A DNA stretch of 64,000 bases, from the NCBI GenBank assembly GCA_030686995.1, contig CM060697.1:101774772-101838771 (forward strand). The letters run 5' to 3'. The notes below the pieces were generated by a model, which saw nothing but the letters and a program-made list of their open reading frames with translations, did no database searches and was not told where the DNA came from. The position numbers and the translations under genes were made by a program. This DNA comes from Artemisia argyi. Taxonomy: Eukaryota > Streptophyta > Magnoliopsida > Asterales > Asteraceae. Of this stretch, positions 1 to 13,047 are shown one piece after another (the first letter of the stretch is position 1; each line of letters starts with the position of its first letter).

Positions 1-1070
1 AAGAACACTTTAAACTTTAAAATGTTTGGAAGTTTGATTATCATAAATTGGTGGTTAAGGATGTCACACATTTTATGAAATAATACATGGCATTATCAAA
101 ATAGTTGAGTATGCACATATAAGAACTTCAATAGTTGAATTATTGAAATAAGTATTCTTAAAATTCCAATAGATCAAAGTTGGATGATTTATGCCTTGTC
201 AACAAGTATGAATGTCATTACTTGAGACATAATTCATCAACAAAAGTTATCATGCATTGATCTATTAAGTATTTGGATAAGGGATGTTAAACAATTATTA
301 TAATAAATTTAAATACATGGTATGTTTAATTTATAATATATTGTATCTTATATTTGCATGTTTAATCCATGAATAAATGTTATTCTAGATTGTCCGTTGT
401 CAGTTAATAATATGAGAATATTATTAAATCAAGACAAATCTGAAGGTTGGTATAATATACTTAAAGTATATTGATGCGTAGTCATGCCCATTTCAGATGA
501 TATTCAATGATACCGAATATAGGACTTATCCCAACTATATGATGTTACTTTATGGATCTTGTCATTAAGTAAATCATAAGAAGTTATCCTCAGACTTGAG
601 ATGCAAGATAAGTGTCATGAATGTAGTACATTTTTGTGGAACAACTTAACGCTATAAGTAACTGGTAGTCATAAGGGTTGTTTTCGGAAATGTTACAAAG
701 TTTGTGGGTTTTGCTTGTAGTCAAGATAGAATTTGTTCATTCAAATTTATTTTTGGAGTTTAATACTGCTGGGCCCCTCGTAGGGTTGGTAAGATGTATG
801 TGCAGCCGCACCCAAGATCTCCCCTGAATATGTTCAGAAGATTTGGTAATCTTGATCAATCATAAACAACGAGAAACAGAATGGTTAATTAAGGAATGAA
901 TTTGATCCATATCCTTATTAACATGGTATTAGAAACAAAAGGATAATAATAATGAGAAATCATTAAAAGGTTTGTCCAGGAGCCTTACTCGAGATCGTAC
1001 TAGAGGCATCGGTGTGTTGCAAGACGCTAACCGATATGATTACACTATTAAAATATGTCCAAGTGGGAGA
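1..1070 (+). mobile_element. 3' internal, non-coding part of a Ty1/copia-like retrotransposon
   Basis: No reading frame of useful length is present. The segment ends in a polypurine tract (AAGTGGGAGA, 1061-1070) directly before an LTR starting TGTTAGATTA. This is the usual layout of the 3' end of a plant copia element, so the stretch is read as its untranslated internal 3' region. The 5' part lies outside the window. Confidence 0.6.
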
Positions 1071-1818
1071 TGTTAGATTATGGACATTATTTTAGTAGTC
1101 GTATGTTAGGATCGAACTCGAGATCGTGGGATTGCACACTTTACGTATGAAGAGTAAAAGAATAATTATTTATAAATGTTATATATAATTATTAATAAAC
1201 ACAAAACTAGTAACGACCGTTAGTATTTAACGGAAAAGACTAACGACCGTTAGACGAAGAAAAGGAAAGTATTACTTGTGAATAATTGGAAAGTCAAGAA
1301 TGTTCTAGAAGGAGTTCCACCTCCTTTGTGCCTTGGACTCCAAGTTATCTCAAGTATATAAACACCTCATGGGTTATTGTTTTCTCATAACTTGTACACA
1401 CATAATAGGTGTTTTTCTTTCTCTTCTTGTCCTCAAAATCGATCCATCTTTATTACCCATAAGGGTTTCGATTTTTATAAAGCTAAAAAGTTTTGTGATT
1501 AATTTACTTGCATGAACTTTTACTTGAATTAGTACGTGTGTACAAGAATACGATTCAAACACACTATTGTTTGATTCTTTGATTGAATTACAAAAGAGGT
1601 AAGGGGTAATACTTATAATCCACATAAACCCTAATTAGGGTTCTTGATTTGAAGATTGCAATTGATTCTTGTTCGGGCTAGAATCACTACGGTACGTTTA
1701 CTATTTATTATTGATTAATTAATTACATGTTATATGATCTTGTTTTAACGCTTCCGCTATGCTCTCTTGATGTGTTTGGTTTATTTTATATAATTGTCAT
1801 GATATCATAATTCCAACA
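1071..1818 (+). mobile_element. 3' LTR of a Ty1/copia-like element
   Basis: This 748-bp block begins TGTTAGATTATGG after a polypurine tract and ends CATAATTCCAACA, giving TG...CA ends with a TGTT/AACA inverted repeat. Near the end is AACGCTTCCGCT, a phrase common at the 3' end of plant copia LTRs. Past 1818 the sequence matches the reverse complement of about 24100-24200 (CATATGTGTGTT...), so the element sits inside an Athila/Tat-like element. The 5' LTR is not in the window, so the target duplication (probably ATATT at 1819) cannot be confirmed. Confidence 0.65.
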
Positions 1819-2614
1819 ATATTACCCTCATATGTGTGTTAATCTTAAAAGTACTCCAAGTGTTTTGATTATCTTAATTCGAGTCATTATAATAGTTTAT
1901 TGTAAAGTATGTAAAAATTCAAGTGTAAGGGGAAGGTACGTTCTCTATGATGTATTATTTTGGATGGTAGGGTAAGAGTGTATGCAAAAAAAAAATTAAA
2001 AAAAAAAAATCGAAAAATTAAGAAAAAGAAAAAAAAATATATAGAAAAAGAAAAGAGAAAAAACATACGGACTACCATCCCGTTTCAGTTTATGTTTGTT
2101 TTATGTTTTTGTTATTTTTATTCATTAGCTTAAGTCGAGTTTAGTCTTGGCTTAGCAACGCCATATTGTACATGTAATTAACCAAGATGATTAACTCGCC
2201 ACCAGTAAATATTGCCATTATCCAACAAAACCGTGTTTTCCATATCCCTACACCTAACGTTATAACCCTTTAAAAAGACCTATTTTATAGTTTATCCTAT
2301 GTGCTTACGCCAAGTGGTGGAGGTTTGATCCTTTCCCAAGCCTATGGTAATCTATTTTGCTATGACAGGTAGTGAGAGATGTTTTCCATTTCCTTATTGT
2401 GATATATATTTTATTACACCCGAGAGATGTGAGTATCTAAACACTATTCGTGAGGTGCTAGTGTATGACCTCCGTGCTTGTCTTTGGTCTTTAGTGGAAC
2501 GATTATTTGTTGTAATTACTTTTATATTAGTGTTAAATGACCCCTAACTTGTATTTTGATTAGAATAAAAGCGCATTTGCTTGAGGACAAGCAAATCTCA
2601 AGTGTAAGGGTATT
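1819..2614 (+). mobile_element. 3' internal non-coding region of an Athila/Tat-like LTR retrotransposon
   Basis: It matches, in reverse complement, the two pieces 23614-24200 and 20341-20539 of the element at 18930-38803. It contains an A-rich tract (1986-2046), where the other copy has a T-run at about 23990-24017. It ends in a perfect stem-loop and a purine-rich stretch directly before the LTR. I see no protein-coding potential. The 67-codon frame at 2344-2547 has no counterpart features. Confidence 0.7.
2575..2596 (+). other. Conserved stem-loop just upstream of the PPT and 3' LTR
   Basis: A perfect 9-bp stem with a 4-nt loop (ATTTGCTTG-AGGA-CAAGCAAAT) lies 18 bp before the LTR. The identical hairpin is at 20359-20380 in the other copy, at the same distance from its LTR. 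From memory, a CTTGAGGACAAGCAA-like motif at this position is a hallmark of Athila/Tat elements. A role in RNA 3'-end formation or in priming is inference. Confidence 0.7.
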
Positions 2615-4051
2615 TGATGAGGCGAAAAGTGAACCACTTTTAAGGGGTCATTTAAGCCCGAATTCGAGATTATTTGACCAAATATTGCCCTAAATCGTTC
2701 CTTTTGTCATTTTAGGTACTTTTGGAGAGAAATCTGGAAAAGGAAGCATTTTAGACGTTTTTGGAGTGTAAAAGTGAAGAAAACGGCAAAGTCTTAATTT
2801 TCCTTGCTGGGACAGTACCTGACGGCGTCACAACTTCCTTAATGACGGCGTCAAGAGTTACAAAAGAGGTGGATGTGGAAAATACACGTGACGATCCAGA
2901 GGATTTTTAACTATAGGACCTGACGGCGTCACCAAGGCCGTCAGGGTCAAAACACAAGTGACGGCCAAGAAGAAATTTACACATGACGGTGTCAAAATCA
3001 GATCTAGGCAATACGATTTCTATTATGGCGGCGAGTTGACGGCGTAACAACCCAATACATGAAGCCGTCGCCCATTGTAATCTATATATAGTTTTTTCAA
3101 ATTTCATTCATTAGTGTGTGCAACTTTGAGGGAAAAACTCTAGATCAAATTTTCCAACTTTTTCAAGGGTTTCAACCCTTTGAATCTTTCATGTTCTATC
3201 AAAGATAAGTACTCTTTCAATTCATTCAATATGTCTATGTGTTGTTTGAATATATCTTACGCTTGTCTTTAATTTAACATGCTAGGCTAGATTACCTTTG
3301 TGTTTGCTTAGATGTAGTGAAACCTAGATGTTAATTATGGGTTGATTGTTTGTTTATAGTTGTTACGGATGATTGTATTCGATGTTAGGCTTAAGAAAAC
3401 TGGTAGACTTCCATTGGCAACTTGCTTGAACGTCTTAAGAAACATGATCGGATGTGTACTACGATATTTGGTTGTATTTAATGCGTAGGAGAATTCTAAT
3501 GATCCCATGTTAGGAGCTTCTAACGGCTCGACATAGGAGTGAAGTAGGATCCTATAGAGTTAGGGAATATTGTACACGGCCCTACGACTAGTATTAAGGA
3601 ATATGACCCGTCATCCATGCAATTGTAACAAGCTATCAACCTGTAAAAGATATCTAGGGAGTAATGAAACCTAAGTAAACACAACTTTCCTCATCATTTT
3701 TTACACCACATTAGTATAAATAGTTTCATTTCATTTTTGTTATTTTATTTTGATTGCATCTTTAGTTATTTGGGTTAGTTGGCTAGCAACTATTTTCGCC
3801 CACTCTTCCAAAACCCGAGATTTTTACTTGCTTTTATAAAATATAAAAAAATTGAAAAAGAATCGTCCCTCACCTCTAGACCTAGTTATTAGGTTTTCTA
3901 ATCCTAGCGACACTATTCCTGAGTTGAACGATCAATCCCCTGGTACTTGTCACTATACTATACTACAACGATCAGGTACACTGCCTGGTGGGGGTTGTAA
4001 GCTTCTCGAGATCCATCGAGAGGTAAAGCCTGGTGCGATTCCCACGTATCA
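2615..4051 (+). mobile_element. 3' LTR of the Athila/Tat-like family (1437 bp)
   Basis: It starts TGATGAGGCG and ends CCCACGTATCA, so the termini are TGATG...(C)RTATCA. The same LTR occurs at 18930-20340, 37394-38803 (both -) and 25880-26930 (+, shortened). Within it, 2818-3050 carries several copies of TGACGGCGTCA-like palindromes. It probably marks the end of the element whose internal region is 1819-2614. The 5-bp downstream flank is CTTAT, and its partner is off-window. Confidence 0.8.
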
Positions 4052-4934
4052 CTTATACTAAGTGGTAGTGACCTATGGGGAAGTTTTGGGATGGTTTAGA
4101 CCTAATTCTAGTTAACTATGACCTAGTTATGTTTTAGGGCTTAAGGGGTTTGTATCTAAGTTCTAAAGGGTTTATTCTATAGCCTAATGGTCCTAATATA
4201 TCCTAATATTCCTAAGGAAACTCATACTTAAGCCTTGGACACATTCATACTAGTTAAACTAAGCATATAGGTTCAAATAAGCACATAATCCTACTTAAGT
4301 TTTAGTTAGTGTTTATTAGGGTTTTGTGTTATGTTTAGTGTTTTAGATTGGTGAATTACTTATTATGGTTTTGTTATGATTTTATGCTTGACATACCTGG
4401 GGTTTATAGGATGTGAGTGTTGAGTTGTTTGGCTTGTGTAGATACGTGAGCAGGTCTAGTGAGTCATGCAAGTAATAATGCATATAAAAAGCAAAAAATT
4501 ACCTATGAAATACCTACTATAGGTATTTGTAATGGGAATGATAGTAATGGGTGTTTGTGGGTTGTTATAACTTGTCTGCACCCTGTCAACTCCACCACCA
4601 CCCACCAACACCATCACATCCCACCACCCCCTCCCAATTGCACTAGAAACCATCCAAAATTAATGCCACCCCCCCCCCCCCCTTATTGCAAACAAACGTG
4701 TAAATGGACAAAACTACTTTTCCCGCCAAAACCAAATACACGGCCAAGATGAAAAGCAATTATCCTAGGGTCCATTTTATTGCTGGGAAAGGACAAATGG
4801 GGCCCAGGGAACCCTAATTTGCACTAGAAGAAGGAAGAGAAGCAGAGGAAGAAGCAATGTAGTTTATTAGCTCAATCTTATGTCGACTTAGTCAAGATTG
4901 TTAATTTTAGTTTGTAAACTTAGTTGTAAAACTT
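4052..4934. other. Unassigned intergenic sequence between two retroelements
   Basis: No convincing gene. There is a CCA-rich stretch (4596-4635), a C-run near 4670-4682, and a 97-codon proline-rich frame that is simple-sequence translation. The segment ends at the breakpoint (about 4935) where the + strand copia element begins abruptly in the middle of its pol gene. Confidence 0.5.
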
Positions 4935-5851
4935 ATCTTAATCAAAGAACCCTTAGGTCACAAGCCCAAGATAAAAATAACTTCTTTTGTTTCCTCTCAG
5001 CAATAGAACCTAAGAACATTAATGAAGCATTAAAAGATGAAAGTTGGGTTATAGCTATGCAAGAAGAATTAAACCAATTTAAGGCAAATGATGTTTGGGA
5101 ATTAGTCCCAAATCATTTGAACATGACCATCATAGGAACTAAATGGGTATATAGGAATAAGTTAGATGAAAATGGAATAGTAACTAGGAATAAAGCTAGG
5201 TTAGTTGCCCAAGGTTATAATCAACAAGAAGGAATTGATTATGATGAAACTTATGCCCCCGTAGCTAGACTAGAAGCTATTAGGATATTACTTGCCTATG
5301 CTTGCGCCCTAGACTTTAAGTTATTCCAAATGGACGTGAAAAGTGCATTCCTCAACGGTTTTATCAATGAGGAGGTTTATGTGGCACAACCTCCAGGATT
5401 CATTGACTTCGCAAAACCTGATTATGTTTATAAGTTAAAGAAAGCTTTGTGTGATGAATTTGCCAAAATAATGCATGATGAGTTCGAGATGAGTATGATG
5501 GGTGAACTAAACTTCTTCCTAGGATTACAAATAAAACAATTAGAAGATGGAATATTCTTTAACCAATCTAAGTACATTAAGGAAATGCTTATGAAATTTG
5601 GCCTAGAAGACTCAAACCCATGAAAACTCCCATGTCTACGGAAGTGAAACTCACAAAGGATGATGAAGGCGAGTCCGTAGATAACACTAAGTATAGAGGA
5701 ATGATAGGAAGTTTACTATACTTAACGGCAAGTAGACCCGATATCATGTTTAGTGTCTGCCTTTGTGCCCGTTTTTAAGAGGATCCCAAAACCTCTCACC
5801 TAGAATCGGTTAAGCGTATCTTCCGATACATTAAAGGCACTATATACTTAG
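4935..5851 (+). pseudogene. Ty1/copia reverse transcriptase fragment (5'-truncated SIRE-like element, part 1)
   Basis: Homology to the other copia copy (27711-37124) starts abruptly at about 4935; LTR, gag, protease and integrase are missing. The translated part carries the conserved RT start (WVITMQEEL-like, [38 protein letters not shown]). About 60 codons, including the catalytic YVDD box, are missing in frame near 5450. A one-base deletion near 5617 then breaks the frame, and 5776-5778 has a stop where the sister copy encodes Gln. The gypsy-like element at 5852 splits the gene, and it continues at 15886. The fragment cannot encode an active enzyme. Confidence 0.85.
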
Positions 5852-7862
5852 TGTAACACCCTAACCCGACAAGGGTAAAAATGTCACAAATTATGGTGTT
5901 ACATCAGAACAAACAGACAAATCAAAAGCAGAAAACTTACTTCAAATAGCTAAGGTCAAATTCTTCACTCAGTTCTACACTCAAGCCCAGAAAGCTATCC
6001 CAAAAGCTATCTTGAATACCTGCCGTGGAGAAAAGAAATGCGGTTGAGCTACGAAAGCTCAATGAACGGATATAACAAAAGTAAACTGAAATAAAGGCTG
6101 AAGTACAGATGCTATATTTTGGGGAAAACATATTTAGGTATAACGGATAATACGGAAATATAATGTATAGGTTAGGTAAGGAATTCATACAGTCACCTGT
6201 ATGAACAGAGTCAGAACCATAATAATACCATGAGCTCAGAAACAGATAACTTATCATAATCATAATCATACATCTTTATAAACATATAGAGGGGAGACCT
6301 CTCAGATAATCAGACAATAAAGAGGGGTGTCCTCATATGGGTGGAGTAGCTAGCTCCCAGAAATGTGAAGGACGTGTATTGCACACACAGCCACATTCAC
6401 CAGACAAATCATATCATATCATATCAGAAACAGAAACAGATCTAGGATGCATCCATACGCCCCTTCCCAACACATAAACATTTGCAGCCAAACCAAGGGA
6501 CGTGGCAGAACATCACTCTACTGCCCTAGAGTCATGTCAGAGGTGCATCCCTGACACGGACATGGAACCCCCATGCCTAGTGAAACTCATGTAATCAAAT
6601 GGTTCATATTTAAGGGTTCAAATCATAGTTGTCATATCAGAAGGTTCAAACAGAAAGGTTTATCATAGCAAAAGTTCAAATCAGAAAGTTCATATCAAAG
6701 GTTCATATCAGAGGTTCATATCACAAAGGAAACCTTAAGAGTAAGGTCAGAATATCCGTACCTTTAGCAAAGCTGACAGAATTTGACAGATCAAACAACG
6801 AAATAGTACTCTTCTTCAGAAATCTACATACGATATATTTCTCATTAATATCTTATTCGATTATTTACTTATTCATATTTTGTATTAAATCTTCATCCCA
6901 TTTTAGTAACTTTCCATTTTAGCAGATTTCCAAATTAGTTCCTTAACTTTAATATTTTACAAATTAATCCTTATGTTTTAGTAATTTACACTTGACACCC
7001 TTTAAGTTACAAAATTTCAATTTAAACCCTCAATTATATAATTAATCAAATAACCCTTTTAAATATCAAAATTACATTTTATACCCCTTTACTTATTTTA
7101 TACAAATTACCCTTTATAATTTATAGTTTACAAAATTAACCCTCAAGTTTCAAGATTTACAAAACATACCCTTTTACATTAAAATACAAATCCTTTAATA
7201 CAAAAATTCACTAAACCCTAACCCTAAATTACCTAATCATTACCAACATTAATTATATCCTTAAAACATCATTAATGACCAGATCTCATACCAAAAACCC
7301 TAACCCTAACCCTAATTCGATTCCTTATCTTTTTATTTAATAAACTCGATTACAAATTAATTCCAAACTAATTCTCCAGGTCTCGAAAATTATAACACTT
7401 ATTTTTTTGATGTAATATGACACTTATAGGACCAGAGAAAAATATATACAAAGCCTCAAAAATCGCATGGCTGATTCCTTGTTTTCTTGTTCAATTTAGG
7501 GTTTTTAGTTTCCATAAATTCGTACAAGCTACAAAAACATGCATGATTATTCTATCTTTTTATACATATAATATACGATATATAAGATATTAGAAAAATA
7601 CCAGAAAGATTTTAAAACATGTGAACAAGCAGATGGGATTTTTACCTCTCGGTTTACTTAAATCGACCCAAACAATCTCCCAAGCTCAAACGATCACACC
7701 TCAGACCTTAGCACTATTTTTCTAGTCTTCTTAAGCTTGAAACACGTTTAGGAAAAATAGCTGAGAGTTCCAGAAAATTGTATTCGACTTGTGAGGGTTT
7801 TTGGGTTTGTCGACCTTTATTAAAAGTCGGTTTAGGGTTTTTTTTATTATAAAACATGTATG

Positions 7863-7980
<118 letters not shown>

Positions 7981-8071
7981 GGTATACTACTTATTTTAGC
8001 TGCATTATGTCGTGATAAGTCCAATTTAAAAGTTTATACATGTTTCCTATTTGTTTTAGGATTTATTTCCT

Positions 8072-8074
<3 letters not shown>

Positions 8075-8156
<82 letters not shown>
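8075..8156. repeat. (AT)n microsatellite, about 82 bp
   Basis: Uninterrupted AT dinucleotides. The partner tract in the other LTR is 15582-15674 (about 93 bp). Confidence 0.97.
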
Positions 8157-8159
<3 letters not shown>

Positions 8160-8369
8160 TTATATAATCGACTAAATAATTTATATGCAAGAATAAATTT
8201 TTATTTTTATAAAAGTGACTAATTATATTTATACTTAATTTATTTTGTTCATATGTTGCCAAATTCAAAATATCTAGGGTTTCTTTGATATTATTTGAGT
8301 GTTAATACGAATTTTAAAACATGAGGGCATTTTGGTTATTTTGCTTGTTTTTGAATTTGAGGTATTACA

Positions 8370-8384
8370 ACTTCTTCCTCTCTA
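8370..8384 (-). other. Polypurine tract of the gypsy-like element
   Basis: On the - strand this reads AGAGAGGAAGAAGT directly before TGTAATACC, the start of the 3' LTR. It fixes the orientation of the element. Confidence 0.75.
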
Positions 8385-9557
8385 AAAAGAAATTTCCGTC
8401 CTTGGAAATTGAATAAGCAAAGTAGACAGAAACGAATCAGATTACCGAAATTGCCAGAACGGAACGAACACAGAATCTTTCAGTCACAGAAGTAATCTTA
8501 GTTCAGAATAACCTTTCTAACAGATTTCAAACGGTCAGCCATATCTTCCTATCATATTCCCATAGCTTCATATCTTATTCAAATCAGATCATAAATCAAT
8601 TCAACGGATGCGTATTAGCAACAAATAACTAATATCAGAAAACAAATTGAGTGCGGAAATTCAGACGATAGGAAACTCTATAATGAGTTTTAAATTTCTT
8701 AACGGATGAACAACGATCAACAAACGTATGCTGAGAATTCAAACTTATTCAGATATCTAACGATAAAAACAGAGTACAGACGAATAGATTAAATCCTAAA
8801 GTCTCACTTATCGCGGATAATTCAACTAACAGAAATCTAATGCTCCTTAATCACTTCCCAAGATATCATATGCTCACAATGAGAGTACGTTATATGATGG
8901 AAATATTATCACGTTGGCCAGGCGTCATAATATTTTCATTATATAAATATATCTTCATGGCGACCATACTTTATCTCAAGTCGGGAATAAAACAACCTAA
9001 TGGCAACCTAACAATTCTTCTCTTTTTCCCAGGATTTAGCAGAATCAATTATCATCAATATGGTCGAATAGAAAACAAAACATATCAGAAATAACCTAAA
9101 TCTAACAGATCTATCTTAATATAACATCAATACTTCCAAATTCACCAAAATGCTCATAATGATAAACTTAGCGAACATACGCAGAATTGTCATAATACTA
9201 AACTTCCAAAGAAAACTTAATATTCTAAAGATTCGATCACACCATTGTCAATCTTCCACATTATCATGTGATATCCTAGTCATTATTAACAAAAAGAACT
9301 TAGAGAAATCAACCTACACCGGATTATTGTCAAAATTATAACCTTCCAAAGAAAACCCTTAATAACATAGTTTCATTATCATAATGGAGTGAACAATTTC
9401 CTGTATTCATGATTAATAACCTCCAGATCTCTCTTAGAAATAGAAAAGTTTTATGGAAAATTAAATAGTGTCAAGACTTAATATACCCAACATAAGCAGA
9501 AGAATTCACATAATATGTCAAACACTTAGGGTTGTAATAATCTTCCAATTAGTCAGG
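8385..9557 (-). mobile_element. Internal non-coding region of the gypsy-like element, left part
   Basis: AT-rich sequence with no frame longer than about 85 codons and no recognisable retroelement motif. It continues at 13048-13461 after the nested solo LTR. The last five bases (TCAGG, 9553-9557) are the target duplication of that insertion. Confidence 0.6.
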
Positions 9558-12500
9558 TGTCACACCCCCAATTTACCTGACTTGCAGCGGAATGGAATAC
9601 CTGGGGGTGTCTGTCATAGCACCACAGTTACAGTTACATTGAACGACCTAAAGTGTCGTTTGGAAAATACTGTATTTGATCATTGAAATAATCCAGAGTT
9701 TACAAAATGAGGTCCCCAAAATGTGTTGCAAGTTTATGAAAACAAGTCATACTAGATCAAACGTTTACATAAGTGCATGAAATAATGATGAGACGCGTCG
9801 ACTCCGCGACTCCATGAAGGTCCAAATGCATGTCACATGAGCTACCTTAATAACCTGAAATACATTGCTAAAACGTCAACACGAATGTTGGTGAATTCCA
9901 TAGGTTTGTAAAATGTAATGATGTACGGCCACCACAAGTAAAAGTGTAAGATAAAAATCTCATGAAAATTTTACAATTGACCTTAAGCTCATGACACCGA
10001 AGCTATGACTGATGAAACTCTATGCCCCTCCTGAATGTTCTGCCGAAACACTCAAATGTAAAAGACATGAAATGCATCCGCTTACTGTTGGTAATCACTA
10101 CCACGGATGGAGGCGTCACCCTCGATAGATCTATCCACTCACTCTCGCTTACCGGTAAATTAACGGTTCATGATATTACAGGGGACTTATCACATGGCAA
10201 GGTAACTTAAGCAATGTACATGTTTGAATACTTGGGCTCGTACTAAAATGATTGATGCAATGTATTCCCCCCGTGGGATTTGAAAACAATCAAAAATGTT
10301 GAATTGAAAACGGGGCTATGAAAACTCACCTTAACTGATGAAACTGTGATGAAATGAAATGAACACCAATGAACAATTAGCTGCCGCAACCCAATATGAT
10401 GGTACCATGAACATGTAATGAGCTGAAAAACAAGGCGCGCATACTAGCCGCAACCTAATATGAATGATGAACGATCTACTTTAGATCATGAAATGATGTT
10501 ATGAATGTCCATGCACATGTTTCCTATACCACTCTACTCTTTGAAAAACACTTGTTGTTATCAAAAGTATATATTCCAAGACTTAGGAAAATATGGCTAT
10601 TAGAAAAATAAACTAGTTGTAATATATATACTTATATATATATATATATCGTATGTACCAATGTTTGTGTTGAAAACCTCGGTTTGAAATCCTTGAAATA
10701 ACGCCTTGTACTAATGAAAATATACTTGTAATCACTAATACATCATTAGTTATGAAATTGGGTACTTGGTTAATATTTCTAGAAAATCTAGAATTTAGTA
10801 CGTAGAAGTATTATTACTTCTATTAGTGACAAAACGGTCTCATAAAACTAGTAGTGAAATAGTGAATATTAAGAGTTAGGAAAGAAGCTCAGTAGTTTTG
10901 AGAAGATTTTCACCATATCTAAAAAGTCACAGAAGTGAAGTTTGTCCATACAGGTCTCTATCATAAAGATAATTAGCCGTCAAGTGAGGTATTTGGGCTG
11001 TTTTGGCAGATTCTGGGCAGTTTTCGGGAAAGTTTAGAAGTCCATAAGTTGTTCGTTATAAATCCTTTTGACAAACGGCTGGATGTTTTGAAAACTAGGC
11101 TGGGCGAACTAACTTTTTGTCAATGATGTAAATTTTCCAGAAATGAGTTTATCAATGAGTAAATTGGCTCTCAACATGATGTCTTACAAAAACTGTTTTT
11201 CTATACTTAGTAATATTTTGCTAAAAAGCTGATGGAAATAAATAGAGTTTCGCCGATTTTGAAACGTGTATATCTTGGTCGTTATAAGCTTGTTTTCTAC
11301 GTTCTTTATATCCCCGAAATCGTGGGACAACATACTAATATATTTTTGATAAGTCGGGATGGCTAGATCAAGTTTTACACCTCAGATTGCCCATTGAAAA
11401 TCGTGGGACAGCATGTACAATTTTCAGAAAATAGTTTTCGTCGTTAAACTTGCAAAAATCATATCTCCTTCGTTATAAACTCGTTTTAATCCATTCTTTC
11501 GCCCACGGCTTTGTTTTTGAAAGTATTTTCTAAATCTTTAGCCCAAAGTTACCCGGAATCCCCGGATTTTTCTGGATTTACAAAAATGGGACAGCATGTA
11601 TATATACTTGTTAGAAATCCATTTCCAAGGTTCAAAACTGGTTTTTACTTCAACCAAATCTCTTGCAAACTTCACAAAACTAATCTAATCCTATCATACA
11701 CCTTCTTAGGGTGTCATGGATTCCTAATGACTAGAAATCAAGTTACTTTAACATGGGAACACCTAAATCACAATCTAGGGTTTGTATGTTCAAAAAGTAT
11801 ACAAAAATAAAGTGGTATAACTAGTTTGTGCATGAAATTAAGCATGAATACCATAAGATACATATGTTAATTTGATGAAATCATGAAAATAAATTTGAAT
11901 ACTTACTTTGAAATAATAGGTGATTAAAGGATGAGAAATCTTGGATTACTTGTGTTTTTGTTGGATGATTCTTGATTAGAATGATGAAATGAACAACTTT
12001 GTAGCTTTGTACTTTGAAAAATGATGGATGGATCATGGATCTTGGGGTGGGTCGTGGCTTATGAAGAAGAGAAAGGGAAGATGAGAACTTTTTGGCTTAT
12101 GAAATATTGATGTTATGATTCTTGAAAATAGTTATGTATATGTTTTGGTGGTTTATAGTATTAAAATGGTACATAAATGCATAAGGTTAGAAAATAATAC
12201 TTGTGGTATTTAGGGGTGGTATTGGACCGGTTTTACCTGAGAAAAAGAGATGCAAAGTCGGTTTTGATCACTTAGAAAATGTAGCGTATTATTAGTTGTA
12301 GTTTAGTGTAAGTATTTGTTATAATCGGGTACCGGGTTTGCTAGAAATAAATGTTCACAAAGTGGATCGGGACTTAATAAAGTCATAAAAATGTTAAAAA
12401 TATGTTGGGTACAGTTACTGAGTGTTCGGGTGATTATTGTTTAGTTTTCACGAAAACCGTCGTTATATTCATAAGCTTACGTTATAAATAAAATAAATTT

Positions 12501-13047
12501 CCAAAATACTGGGTAAATGAATGTTATAACTTTTATGATGTTATAATGGATATAAAAATATGTCGGGACCATTGTGGGAATATTTAGATATATTCGTCGT
12601 GTATAAACCGGGTGTTAACGTTTATTATAAATAATTATACGTAAAATGTTAAATGTATCAAATATATAAATTTGAAAATCCTAAGAGTGGTATAACATGT
12701 AAATGACCTACTGATGATATGCAGACTGTCTCTAGTCCGTATGCAGTGTCCTTACTGATAATGCATGAATTCGCACCTGAACCAATACGGTTACGCGAAT
12801 TTGAATACCCGTAAACTAAATTTACGATGAAATGTGTAATGCACGTGAATGATGAAATCTTTTCCCGCAATGAATAGTGTTCCGTGAATAGTAAAATTTC
12901 TGAATGCTTCTCGAAATGTCAAACTGACACCAAAAATGATGAATAGTAAACTGATGAATAGTGTTTTGATGAATAGTGTTTGATGAATAGTGTTTTTCCA
13001 AAGTTCGGGAAATGACCTGAAATGACCTGAAATGGTGAGTTGTGACA
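9558..13047 (-). mobile_element. Solo LTR (3.49 kb) of a second Ty3/gypsy-like family
   Basis: Read on the - strand it begins TGTCACAACTC and ends GGGGGTGTGACA, with perfect inverted ends TGTCACA/TGTGACA. It is flanked by a perfect TCAGG duplication (9553-9557 and 13048-13052). No second LTR, primer site or coding region is seen inside, so a solo LTR left by LTR-LTR recombination is the simplest reading. The related copy at 20545-23608 shares the first ~400 bp, including many ACTATTCATC repeats (about 12860-12990 here), and the terminal TTCCGCTGC...GGGGGTGT block. Confidence 0.8.

Noticed and set aside
4459..4752. 97-codon proline-rich frame
   Set aside because: It translates CCA repeats and a C-run; nothing conserved.
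5937..6269. 110-codon - strand frame, repeated at 13547-13879
   Set aside because: Its conservation follows from the two LTRs being duplicates of each other; no motif or start context supports coding.
6629..6922. 97-codon frame, repeated at 14239-14532
   Set aside because: It lies in the LTR pair and is low in complexity; same argument as above.
9558..13047. Reading 9558-13047 as a complete small LTR retrotransposon
   Set aside because: No internal direct terminal repeats, primer site or PPT are visible, so solo LTR fits better.
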